A stretch of 64,000 nucleotides of DNA. Origin: Psettodes erumei. Its lineage: Eukaryota > Chordata > Actinopteri > Pleuronectiformes > Psettodidae. The notes beneath the pieces were generated by a model, which saw nothing but the letters and a program-made list of their open reading frames with translations, was not told the origin of the DNA and searched no databases. The stretch covers positions 186,001 through 250,000 of the forward strand of contig JAFBJZ010000424.1 of the NCBI GenBank assembly GCA_016785225.1, given 5' to 3'. Shown here piece by piece: positions 1 to 12,133 of the stretch. The translations under genes and the position numbers were made by a program. Position 1 is the stretch's first letter. Every line of letters starts with the position of its first letter.

Positions 1-2372
1 CCGCGGAAACCGAGCGTAACCATAACGACGACGGAACTCTCCTCTAGAATGCTGTTGTGTTTTAGACCCTCGAAACGTACGCATACGCCCACTGGCCGAC
101 TGCCAGCTGGAGATGCGGCCCACATCCAACCCAGATCCAGCTCAACACACTGAGAGAGAAAAAAAAAAAAAAGTTTTAGCTGACCCCAGAACTGCAGATT
201 AAAGCTTTATGATTTTTATTCTCTTTCAAACTTGCACTTTCCTTTAACTGGCTCTCCTGGTTCAAAGGATGAGCCGTCCTCTTTGTGCATATAAACTAGA
301 CGACAAGGCTCGGCGTAGACACAACCCCAAAAAACCAGCCCCGCAGGGGGCAAAGGGAGGGAGGAAGCCGACCACAGAGAAGAGCCCAGTGCAGGCAGAA
401 AGAGAGAGACAGATCATTATCCAGCAACTTTCAAAGCCATTTCCCTGGATGGAAAAAGTGTGTCAGAAAACGTGTGTTAACCTGTCCCAGTTACAGCCAG
501 TTTGGATATGAACAGCTCAGATCTTTTTTATATCTAAATCTGACAATCTACAGGATATTATCCAATTTCATTTTGTGGTGCTGTTGATAAGAGGCATTGC
601 AACCCTGTTTCCATAAAAAAACACTTTCATTGGTTGAGTAAAACATTTGTTTGCAACAATTTTTTTGTCGTTCTGTTTACACATCATCAGGGTTACGACT
701 GCAATGTTAGTTTACTCAAAATCTGAAGATCTCACCAAAAAAAAAATTCTGTTTCAGAGACAGGCATGATGAAAAAGGAGGGTGAGAGTGCAGGGCTAGA
801 TGTTTGAGTAGATAACAGGCAAACAAAGACAGGAGGAGAAGCAGCATGACAGTGACAGAGATTAAAGTCTCAAGTCAAAAGAGAATCTGAGAGGAGGAGT
901 TAAAAAAAGACCGGTCAGCACACTTCAGTACAGTTGGTATCAGCTTTATGAAGACACTGGAATAAAAACAGCAGAACGGACTACATAAAACACACAACAC
1001 ATGTACAAAAGCCTGCACGCACAAAATAATTAGACACACATACTTAGATTGGAGAACAGCAATTAAAGGACACAGTCATGTATCGTTCAGGGGCAGTACA
1101 CTGCACATTACCCCCCCACACTTCAATATGCAGCTGTATTTATTACAGTGGGGCTGCCCGGGGGTAACTTCAGCTCTTGTGCCAGATATGGACGCGATGC
1201 ACGGTTCACTGTTCTCTACGGTGCGGCGTCACTGAGCGAGCGCGGGGGCAGGAAGCGCACGACGCGAGGATCAGCCTGTTGCTGCCCGTGATGCACTTCC
1301 CGCCTACATCTGAAAAGCCCAAACACGCCATCGTGACCGAACGTCAGCTCTCGGCCAGAGGAGAGAGGGAAAATAAAGAGGGATCCTCCGCTCTCCACCC
1401 GAATCGGTGCTTGGCTGGGTGTGTTTCAGCACCACGGACAGCAGCCAGCAGCTCCCGGGCTTTGGCGGACTTAATCTCTAAGCCTCCTCGCATCGCGTGC
1501 TCGAAAATACAACTCGAGGGAAAGATGGAAAAACTGTGTTCTGTCTTTTTTTTGCACTTGATTCCCTTCACTTGAGAGCAACGTGCCACAACACATTGTT
1601 TGTGTTAACAAGATGTATCGCCCTCCCGCTGGCATCTACTCGCACTGAACACATTTAGCCCTAAGTACAGTACCTCTCATGTTTAACACGCTTAGACCAG
1701 CACAGTTTTCACCTACACACAAAATTACATCTTAGCAAATCAAACCATCTGCACTCAGTTTAACACAAATGTTGCTATTTCATCGCTTTAAGAAAAAAAT
1801 ATGATCTTTTTTTGTCACATTTAGTCAACCATCTGTTGTTTCACTGTTTTCCTTTCAATGAAGCTGTTGAGTTTTGCGTACAACTTATTTTCATGGTGAA
1901 AGCTAATCTGTAAAGCGTGTGTGATAGTGTGTTAAATGTTTCATAGTAAAGTCCATTTTGTGTGCGTGTGGTCTGGGCACGCCTGCATATGTGTGCAGCT
2001 GCTTCTGAGCTGCCCATGGTGAAAACTTGCCTACACATAGAGAATAATACATGAACTGGCTCACGTTAGCACCTGATCACACACTAACTTGTACATGTGC
2101 TGGGATGATGATTGTGATTTTTTTTTTTAATGAGATAATTTCCAAGTATGAATTTTTCCCTACATATGTCCCAGTTAGCCCCCATAAAGACCAATTAATG
2201 AACCGTGCAGAATTATGGAACATGAAAAGGCTGCACCACAGGAAATGAGAGCAGGTTAAAGTTCAGTGTAGCTGTTAGCAATTGTGTGGTAAGAACCACA
2301 GGGGGGTGATGTTTTATTCAAGTGTTGTGTCGTTTGCTGTCTCAGTGTTGTTGTTTCCTGAGTGTGATTGAG

Positions 2373-2376
<4 letters not shown>

Positions 2377-2424
<48 letters not shown>
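2377..2424. repeat. (AC)n microsatellite
   Basis: An uninterrupted AC dinucleotide run of 24 units in the putative dock3 intron 1. Confidence 0.97.
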
Positions 2425-2426
<2 letters not shown>

Positions 2427-5400
2427 TGCCTGCTGCCATAACTGATTGTGAGCGCTGGGTGTGCGTCTATCAGGGGACTGCGGTGATGACTTCACCCACT
2501 GTTTAGTGAAGTAAACATCAGCTGGAAACGACATCATCACATTACCAGCTCAGCGTCTCCCTCCTGTCTCCCTCCATCTGTACAAATATGATGGACACAA
2601 CAGAGCCTCCATCCTAAATGACCACACAGGTCATTTGTCCCATAGGAGCATACCAGTGGCAGGCCCACCGGACCGTTGTCACGGTAACATGTCACGGAAG
2701 GTCGTGGATTGTTCACGCCTTTGGTTCAGGCACAAAAGGTACTTAGTTAGGTCCTGGAAAAAGATCGTTGTGTGGCTTAAAAATAAGTATGACCTTAAGG
2801 TTAGAGGACCCTCGTCGCCATGGTTACAGCAATGTTAACATTACTGGTTTCACGTGGGAAAAGAACAGCGGTCTCCTGAGTGAAAGTCCTACGTTGTGTC
2901 GACACATCCCTCCACCTGAACACACGTCACCTGACTTCCTCTTTTGCTCCCTTCATCGTAACTACAACCAGCAGAGGTCACCCGACCATGAAACGTAACC
3001 ACGGCGGGCCACCCATGCACATTAATGGCCGCCAAAGTATATTTGCTGACCCGTTTTAGCATTTGCTTATTATTTTATCTGTCACGAGAGAACAAGGTCA
3101 TTGGTGATGGAGTATCTCCGATGCTGATGCTCTGCAGAGAAACATGGAGAGATGAGAGACGTTCTCTCATATTACGTCTTATTAAGTCTTGATGGATATA
3201 ATCAGTTAGCCATCTTTGGTGTAATTGAGAAGCACTACACTGGTTCTCTTTGACCTGTCATAATGTTTGTCAGCACTTTTATTATTCCATTATGAAATCA
3301 TTCTCTTTGCATTATGTTTGTCTTGGCTGACCTTCTTCTCTTTCTACACAGTGACTTTTAATCCCGTCATCATGAACCGGTTTAATATACTGCATTACCG
3401 TTTTATTTTATTGTAGCACACGATAACACAGCGGAAGACTGACCTGCTTAGTTTACGGTGTCTGGGGACACACACACTGCATCTCTTCCTGATTACACGT
3501 TTTTTCCCTCCTCTAAGAACAGCTTTTATTTTAAACAAGCTGTATGATTAAAGCTACAAATCTGGGTCAGTACAGATTGAGTACGTGCTCTCCCAGGAAT
3601 GACACAGTGTGCCTCTAAATGCTGTAAATGAACGCTATCTATATGTAAAGTCACATTTCTGCTCATCCTGCCCGTGTCCTCTGACAAACTCCTGGTTGCT
3701 TCTGAAAACATGGCGGTTTTGTGATCTTGGAGCGTGAGCATGAATATTTCGGTTTGTGCTCGCCTGGTGAACCTGTCCAAGGTTGGACCCGACCCTCTGC
3801 CCCTCCTCCCATGACATCTACACATGACAAGAGGTTTAGAGAACATATGGATGGATGGATGTCACTGTGAACAGAAAAGGTGGAGCTGCATGGAGAAGCT
3901 CCCTGCTTTAGAGCTGCATGATACGTTCTAATGGCCGTAATTTCATTTTAACGGCGACATTACAGCACAGAACCTTAACAGTCCTGCCTGAACAGTATCT
4001 GTGACACTTACTTAAGCCTTTTAAATGGTGGGGGGAAGAGAGAGATGCCTGTTTCCTAAGTCACTAAGGGCGATGAGATGATTAAAACACAACACACAAA
4101 CCTCTGAGAAAGGTGTAAATTAGCAAAGAGAATCTGTGTGATGTGTGCTTGTTAACTCGTGTCTTTGAGATGTGATTAAAAAGGCCAAGCTAGTTCACTG
4201 AGGAAAATAGGATGGGGGGGTGGGGGGTTGGAGGGGGGTGATGGTGGTGGTAGCAGCAGAAGCAATCAGCTTGATTTGCTGTCAGTTTCCACACAGGCTG
4301 TGTGGATATTTCAGCGTGTAGGATGGGGGATTCTTCTCGCCTTAATCGCTTGCCGGTGGGAGAGTCATGGGGGAGAGTGGGGAGAGAATATAATTCCTCA
4401 GAGATGTCTAGTATGGAAAGCTTCAGTAGGTTTAGGCACAACCACTAGAATAAGTCTCTGAGGCTGTCGTGGTGGAAAAGAACCACATCATCCTGTGGAT
4501 ATTTTTCCTCCCATTTTAAATTACCAATTTGGCTAATTATTTAAGTGGTGGAACATACAGCGTATGGATTAATCACTTAGAAATGTTATCAAGATGAGAG
4601 CAAGCGTTTTCAAGATTCATACCAGATATGAAGTTTGATACAAAAGCAGCAGGTTTCAGGATAAGTAGGTCAGATGAAAGGAAGTGAAAACTGATGAGGA
4701 ACGAAAGCAACAGACGGAGAAAACAAAAAGGTGCAGCTCTTCATGTAACGGGGACACCCTTTACACATCTGTCGCTTTCACAGTGACCCACTTTTACTGT
4801 TGTGTACGCTGGTGCGTGCCTGGTGCGGGTGTGAGGAATATGGTGTGGTGGTGTGTGTGTGTGTGTGTGTGCTGTAGTCACACTGTACACTGGTGTGTCT
4901 GTATTGCGAGTGCGTTTCTCTTTGCCACTAACCTGAGAAACATCTACACGAGAATGTGGGTTCAGTTGTGTGTTTATGTTGTTATTTCCAGCGAGGAAAA
5001 CATTTTCAGTCTCATGAGTTGTTTTTTTTTTTTTTATTGAATTTGAATTTGAATTGCTTGAATGTCGACCAATATGTTTTTGTTTTTGCATTGGATCCGA
5101 TCAAGCCCTGGTCTGAACATCTCAGGAGCCTGTTAGCTGCTCTGGATGACATTTGGTAGACATCTAATGAGCCTGGGTGAAGGGCCGAGGGCCAGTTTCT
5201 TGTAGCGTTGAATGTTGTAACTGTGATTTACATATGCACTGCTAATAAAAATGCCTTACGCAGGCGCATTTCATAAAGACTGTTTCTGGGATCTGTGTTT
5301 GTTTGGCCATCTGTCTGTCTGTCCGTCTGTCTCTGTCCGTCTGTGTCTGTCTGTGTCCTGTGCGATCTGAGTGTGAGAACTGAGTGCTGTGCTGTGCTGT

Positions 5401-6806
5401 GCAGCCCTGGGGGAGGTGAAGCCACATTCAGGATCCTCTATGGGTGCCACAAAGCTGCATTCATCCAACTGAATAGCTGTTTTCTACAACCAGGCACTAG
5501 TCAGTCCAACTCCATTGGAACGCCTCTATGAGTTACCACTCTCCTCTGCCTTGGTATGCAAAGCCTTATCCAACAAAAAACACAAATGGCCGGATTAACA
5601 AAAGACACAAAACACACTTACATGAAAACACCGAGGGGATACGTGACTCTCCAGCTTTAAAGGATGGGGTTTTTTCTGGACCCTGAATTCTCATTCGCCC
5701 GTTTTTCAAAGGAAGATTAAGGATTTCCTGTTTTCTTTTATCCTTTGTTCCACATCCTTCTCAGTTGTTACTTGACTTTGATATGCTGAGGATAATTTAC
5801 TGTCATTGTGGAGACTAAGTGCAGGTAGAAATTTGCATATGACATGATGCGGGATGTTTGAGAGCATGATTAAGCCTCAGGGAGTCACAGCGCCGGGCAC
5901 ACGGACAGATGTCTCTCAGCGAGTGATTTCATTATGTTCTTTTAATCACCCTTTAGATTCCTTTTAAGGCATCAAAAATCACACATTCAATGTGCCCACT
6001 GCCTCTCCTTCTCATAATTAATATCGACATTTCCTGCTGGGGAACGGACAGAAACCACTGACCATATAGCACTGACATCCCGCTTTCACAATAAAGTCAC
6101 AAACATACTGTGAACAAGGCATTGAGCTTTCTATAAGCACCTACTTCTCTGTGTGATACAGACTACAAAAGACGACATTTACTCTTAAGCCACCTTCCCA
6201 CGGTGTTGCACTGATTACGGTGGTGTCATCCTGGAATCACGATGGATTCTGATTTAGAAGTTAAAGAGGAGTAAATCAAGCAGCAGCAAGAAAAAAACAA
6301 GCAGCCTCTCTTTCAAATTCAGGCAATGTTTCTTTCCAAGTGACAGAGCGACCGAGTCATGATGCCCCTCATTGACTTCCTGTCAGCCGCTCCCTACCAC
6401 TGCAGTTTTGCCTGATTGGTCACTCAGAAAAGCCCAGACAGGTGTCAATTGATATCCCGGACTAGGGTGGTAGGGTGTGGGGGAGGGGGTTATCTGGGCC
6501 CATGTTTAAAATCTTTATGCTAATTTCCGTTGGGCAGGTGCCAGTCAGGATCGTTGCTTTTCACCATGCTTCCACAGCATAGTCTCAGAGGCCTATTCCC
6601 ATTTCAGCTTTAAAAGATTCATCTTTTACAGAGCAAAACAAATAAAGCATGCACATCTACAGTCAGCCCGCTAAAGCATCAACAGAAAATAACCCACACG
6701 GCTCAGGCACAAAACACATGAGACACAAACAGCAGAAAGCAGCAGGCAGGGTTACAAGATAGGCCTGTGAGTAAGGACTGTGCAGTAATAGATTCATTAG
6801 AGAGAG

Positions 6807-6808
<2 letters not shown>

Positions 6809-6846
<38 letters not shown>
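6809..6846. repeat. (GA)n microsatellite
   Basis: A perfect GA run of 19 units. It gives rise to a spurious Ser-Leu repeat frame on the minus strand. Confidence 0.97.
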
Positions 6847-6849
<3 letters not shown>

Positions 6850-6975
6850 CTGGCTAACAGCCCCTGAACCACCAACTCTCATTTGAAAACATTCACTCTT
6901 ATTATCCTGCGATATAATATGAGTTGATAACGCACAGCGCTGCTGGAGAGTCTCAGTTACACCTGCGCCATCCAT

Positions 6976-6977
<2 letters not shown>

Positions 6978-7018
<41 letters not shown>
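6978..7018. repeat. (AC)n microsatellite
   Basis: A perfect AC run of about 20 units, 400 bases downstream of the dock3 first coding exon in the direction of transcription. Confidence 0.97.
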
Positions 7019-7021
<3 letters not shown>

Positions 7022-7418
7022 CTCTCCCATCACCACATCCATCTCATTGTTTCCACTGTCATACATGTTCTGTATTCTTACATCACATGCTGCTGTACAG
7101 CCCAGGACGTGGCATTTCTCATGTTCTTGCACCAGAAAACACAAAATGCCATAAACTACCACAAGGTCAGTAGAAGCCTGAAGCGCCACAGACACACGTC
7201 TCACAGGTAACACTAAATGATTTGCTGGGAACAGCACACAGACAGCAGAATGAAGTGGTAGAAACAAAGTCCCTGCGGAGGTTTTCACTGTGGTTTTCTC
7301 TTCATGTCACGATTTACCACCGACTCGGCTTTGGCGCAGATGCGACTGAACGCATCTACATCGACTGTTTTCATGAGCCCAAACTTTGCAAACACTAAAA
7401 TATCGCGGATCCACTCAC

Positions 7419-7455
7419 CCACTCCTATTTTCTCGTCCTCCGTCGGTGTCCACAT
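7419..7455 (-). CDS. dock3: DOCK3-like protein, first coding exon only
   Basis: The exon encodes MWTPTEDEKIGV and then stops in phase 1 at a consensus donor (GG|gtgagt). The DOCK3 N-terminus that I recall begins MWTPTEEEKYGVV, so 10 of 12 residues agree, and the split codon G|.. fits the next Val. DOCK4 begins MWIPTE, so DOCK3 fits better. The ATG has A at -3, and an in-frame TAG lies about 50 bases upstream, which supports this start. DOCK3 is a cytoplasmic guanine-nucleotide exchange factor (DHR2 type) for Rac, acting mainly in neurons. Only its extreme N-terminus is here; the SH3, DHR1 and DHR2 regions are off the window. Linkage to dcaf1 matches human 3p21.2. The call rests on a very short match plus synteny. 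Confidence 0.7.
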
Positions 7456-8360
7456 GATGTCCTGGCGTGTCCAAAGAGCAAATCCCCCCACGAGAAAGAA
7501 CTATAATCACCCGATGCGTCGCTTCATGGAGATCCTCCGGAGGTATCACCGGAGAGAGAGGGGGCGAGGGGGGAGAGCCAGAGAACCGGAGAGGAAAAAG
7601 TTACTTCGGGATCGGGGGGAGAGGGGAAACAGGTCTTCAGACGCGGGTTGTTTTAAAGGATGAGCGACAAACGTGCGTTTCGTGTCCCGTCACGTTTTGA
7701 CGCATGGCGCAATGTGTTTGTCCATCTCCGCCGGAGGCTGCCGAGCTCTGCGGGCACAACGGCCGTCAGGGTCTGGTCTCCGTGGGTCGGGATGTTAACG
7801 ACTACAGCAGGCAAAGTACGGCCACAGCCGAGGACGTTACCGCCGCATCGAGAGCGCGCAGACACGCCGAGTCCATTCTGGAAGGCGAGAAAATCCTTCT
7901 CCTGTCAAGTTGAGCCCAGCCTCGCTTCGCCGCGCAGGAATCCCCTTCTTCTAATCAGAGTCCCGGTCTCTCCGGATCCCGTCACTCTCTCACCCGCTCC
8001 TCGCCCGTCGCAGCTGTCAAACTTGTGAGCAGGTGAAGAAAAGACAACCAAAACGACACGGCGCGTCCGTGCTCGGAGTCGTGCGCAGCGGCAGCAGGGA
8101 ATCCTACATCAGCTTTAAGAGGATCAGCCGAGTGGTAAGCCCGCAGACGGAGAGTGGGCTACACGGCCGAGAGAGGGAGGCGACGTCCGCGTTGCTCCGC
8201 TGCGCCACCCGATCATTAAAGGTCATCACTGGCGCAAAATTGGCAGGTCGAGCAGTTGATCCCTCACTTCACGTTACAGTGTACACAGCGCGCGCACGGA
8301 TGCGCGCAAAGGAGAAACGCAGGGAACGCACACGCACTTCGGACATAGCTCAGGGCCACA
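7456..8360 (-). promoter_or_regulatory. dock3: CpG-rich promoter and 5' leader region of dock3
   Basis: CpG density rises sharply here against the AT-rich flanks, and the sequence abuts the dock3 start codon, as expected for a CpG-island promoter plus 5' leader. No TATA box is evident and the start site cannot be placed. A good plus-strand donor (GTG|GTAAGC near 8135) could belong to an antisense transcript, but no plus-strand coding exon supports one. Confidence 0.55.
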
Positions 8361-11300
8361 CAAACTCAGAAGAACAGGTTTAACACAGAAACATAGTGCA
8401 CGGCCCTGTAACACAGCACACATGTAGTCAATAACACGCATGTCGTCAGTCAACAGTATGACATAATGTTGTGTGTGTGTGTGTCTGTGCGTGTGCATTA
8501 CGCATGTAGACGTTCAGCAAAAAAACGAAGAAACGTTCGTTGTGTCCATTGTGCCACCTTGTGTACTATCCTGAGCAGCACACCCGGTGGACAGACAGTC
8601 CTGCTCTCAGCTTCTCTGGTTCACAGGGTAACCATGGTGATCTCAAGTGAAAAAGATATTTCTTATAAAAGATTAGAAAAAAACTTTATGGATAAACAGA
8701 AATGACCTCTTCTTCTTTCTGTTTGACACGGTGAGCAGAGGCAACAACGTTTTTTTTTTTAATTCCTGGATGCTTTATATGTTTTACAGAGGATTTAACC
8801 TGAGCCAAGAGAAAAGACTGATTTATTCTTTCCCTCAATGGTTTCAGGTCTGAATAACCTGCTGCTGTCGGGTTTGTGGTCAAGGACTGTTGGTTCCATA
8901 AAACAAGCAAATTATCATACAAATTTAAAATGATCAGCAAAGACTGGAGAAAACAATCACCTGATTAAGTAACCTAGTATAAAAGCCTACATTAAAATGG
9001 GGATTGTTTTTTGCAGCTGGTTTTAAAGCATCAACTTGACATCAGCTGACTTCACTAACTGAACTGTCTCACCAGTTCCATGTACAGTACTTCTGTGGTC
9101 AATCAGTCACATTTGAGTCTGTATGATTTAACTACCTGCCACAAAATTGGTTCCTTCAGTAGGTACAGGTACATTCCTTATCTATAGTCACATTCAGGAT
9201 GCAAAGATGCTGCAAAGGAGGAGGTGACTGTGAGAGTTTGAAACACAGAAAAAAGGTAAAACACATACACAAATGAATGAATGAATAAATAACTTAGTAT
9301 TCTGGTGCCTTATACACGGCAAGCTGGGAAAAGAAGGAGGAAGGCAGTGAGAAGGACAGGAAAAACAAATGAAACAAGAGAGGTGGAAATAACAGGAGGG
9401 AGAGCAGAAAGAGATAAAGTGTTGGTCGAGACTGAGGGACCTTTTCCAAAGAGCATTATCTCAGACGTTTTTGACATTTTCTCGCCGGAGAGCACAGGTA
9501 AGACCTGAGAGGCAATTCATCACACGGAGCAAGAGAAAGTCTCCTAATCTCTCAGGAGTAACAAAAAGGGAATTTCATAATGACACCATCATCATTGCCT
9601 GCACACAGAGATAATAATAATGTGTGGACTGAGCTCAAGATGTAATTTCAACCGTGATGATATAAAACAGAAGTCTGTTGAGAGGCTCAAACATGTGATC
9701 TGTTGCCTCAGACATGTTAGGCCTCTGCATGATGAGAGAATTAACCACAACATATTTTCATTTTTTTAATCATTATTTGTGTTGAGAACATTGTGAGTAT
9801 CCAAATACAAAAAACAGCTGTGGTTCATTTTGTTTCAGTCTGAACGGTACAATAAAGTTGAACCCGTAAACACCAGAAAAAGACAGAAGTTTCAAAATGT
9901 CCACTATAACCTGAAGCCTGAACCATGGCGTCTTGTATCACAACATTTGCAAACCGAGGAAAACCGAGTAAATTCTTTTCTGAGTAAAACTTGTCTCGGG
10001 AAAAAAAATGCACAAAAAATATCTTATATTAGTCCTTACTTTTTGTTAGACCTTATTAACTGAATCATAGACCAACAGTCTCTAACTATTTACACATTTA
10101 TACTGTAGACCATGCAATCTGTTGAAAAACTAGATTTTATGGCTTTGAAAAGCTGCGGTGGCATGAAATACTAACTTTTAAACTAACTTTAAAACTTTTT
10201 TTATTCAACATGAACTTAGGTTGTAAATGGCCGACACCAACATGATGTGCATACGGTCTTTTCATGGCCCAAAAATGTCCATTCACAACCCAAACATATT
10301 CAAAAGCCAAACACAACTGTGAAGTCTGCAGCAGACTGTTGGACACAGAATATTTAAAGAAAAAAAAAGTGAAGTTGGTCTTAAGTTTCAAACAGGTGTA
10401 ATGTGCAGCATCAGCAACAGTAACTGTTAAATACCCGTAATGATGATCTGTTTAAGTAACCGAAAACATAATGAATCAAAGAAAACAACCTTATTAATTC
10501 AAGATTGACTGTTAAGTGAAAATGATTATAGCTGGAACATTCCCAAGCGACTGCCAGATAATACACCCTACACTATGTTTCTTCCTTCACAAGCGAGGTA
10601 ACGTGTAAATGATGATCTGACATTACATCAACTGATTTTTCAAATGATAACGTAACAAGTATGGAGTTTACAGTCTCTGTTGAAAAATGTGCATAGTGGG
10701 ATGTGGCTGAATGTCTTTGAACTGCAGCTTTATCACATTTAGAGGCTTATTCTAACATTATCAGTTGCTACAAACCAACATTAATGACTTAGGTATAACC
10801 CTGTTGTCTTTCCCATAAAGCTCCTTCTTGTTGTCCAAACCAACTCTGCAGGTTTTCTGTTCTCAGAAAATTGAGACTTCTTCTTCTCCTTTTTTTAAGC
10901 AAAATCTCACCAATAATGTCATTGATTTTCAGTCTTCTTAAGCTCAACCTTCTGGTGCTGCCTGTTTATATATAACATCGGGATGCCTGAAGGATACACG
11001 AGACTAAGAGCATTACATCGATAACAAATCAACTCCTCCCAGTCTCCCAGAACTTAAAAAGCTACCAACCCATATAAAAGATAAACCAAAATAAATTAAA
11101 TTAAACAAAGAGCATTTGACACTGCTACATCTGGGTCCTCTTCAAAAAAATGCATTTGTTCGTTGACTTTTGTGTGAGGGACATTGTGTTTGTGGAAAAT
11201 ATTGCTCATCAGTGACTCGTTCACCTTTGCAGAAACCGGCTGTTAAAGCCAAAGAAGGTCTTGGAAAGGAACCCTGAAGATTGCAAAGATCTGCCGGATT

Positions 11301-11534
11301 AAAACCCAGAGGTTCTGCTTCTTGAATAAAGTGATGGATCATTTATAATATTTACAGAATACTCGGTTTGCCATTTTTATGCGGTGCAAGACAACACTGA
11401 GGTATTCCCAACATCTGTGACTAAAAGTGAGGAATATAAACTTTGTGATCAAATAACAAGAATGAAACCCACCTGAGCCAAAGCCAGACATACTGTAGTT
11501 TTTGTTAATTTGTACAGAACACTCTTGGGTTTTT
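8361..11534. other. Intergenic spacer, dock3 promoter to dcaf1 3' end
   Basis: AT-rich unique sequence with short A and T runs, a small GT run near 8471 and a short AATG tetranucleotide repeat near 9270. I see no exon with splice borders. RBM15B and MANF, which lie by DCAF1 in human, are not present here. Confidence 0.5.
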
Positions 11535-11540
11535 TTTATT
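11535..11540 (-). terminator. dcaf1: Candidate dcaf1 polyadenylation signal
   Basis: Canonical AATAAA on the minus strand about 600 bases beyond the dcaf1 stop codon. Earlier AT-rich variants exist, so the true cleavage site is uncertain. Confidence 0.4.
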
Positions 11541-12133
11541 TGTTTTGGTTTCTTTTTTTAGATGTAAAATGAGGAAAGCTGGATGACATTGGCAGCTGCT
11601 GCTGTTCCACACTGAATACAGCCTTTATGTGAATATTTGGCTTTTAGCTCTGATCAAACATTTGAATAATGTTACATATGTTCTATACTAATCAATAGGG
11701 ATGGAAGAGACTGCTGCACTGTACCTCCAGCACAGGGAGATGGAAGAGTGTGGCCAGTGAGAAAAGTACAACTCTACCATTTTTATCCTAATTTAATTCC
11801 AATGTATGGCTCTAGGTGTCAAGATTTTCAACTAAATCTGGTTGATTCACCTCTGGGCAAATACTATAAACTGTCCCTGACATAAGTTTACATTCCCTAG
11901 TGCCTTGTCAGGTCATGGTTAACAAATGCAACTCAATGGTGAGGTGGCAAATAAAACAAAACAGTTTTGAAAAAAAGGATTAAATTATCTATGTGCATGA
12001 GCAACAATAAATCTGTCCTCCGGCAGACACAGAGAGTCAGGGTGTGTTCACAGTCGACTTGCCTGATTGGAATTGACGGTTTAAAAAGGGAAAAAAGGCC
12101 CTCGCTGAGGTTCACGCTGTCGGCGGAGCAGCA
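11541..12133 (-). other. dcaf1: Probable dcaf1 3' untranslated region
   Basis: This is the sequence between the inferred stop codon and the first good AATAAA. It is AT-rich with no long frame in the coding sense. The 3' limit is a guess. Confidence 0.4.

Larger units (their letters stand above)
1..7418 (-). other. dock3: dock3 intron 1 (partial)
   Basis: This stretch lies downstream, on the minus strand, of the dock3 first coding exon and should be intron. I searched it by eye for the next DOCK3 exon, the start of the SH3 domain, and found none, so the rest of the gene probably lies off the left edge. It holds (AC)n, (GT)n and (GA)n microsatellites and otherwise AT-rich unique sequence. The block at about 1150-1600 is clearly more GC- and CpG-rich than its surroundings and has open frames on both strands, but none shows a recognisable protein or a convincing pair of splice sites. 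Confidence 0.6.

Noticed and set aside
1177..1589. Overlapping frames on both strands in a GC-rich block
   Set aside because: Neither reads as a known protein and no matching splice sites bound them.
7285..7418. Extension of the dock3 frame beyond the donor (WIRDILVFAKFG...)
   Set aside because: It looks protein-like but follows a consensus gtgagt donor at the point where DOCK3 homology ends, and it soon stops.
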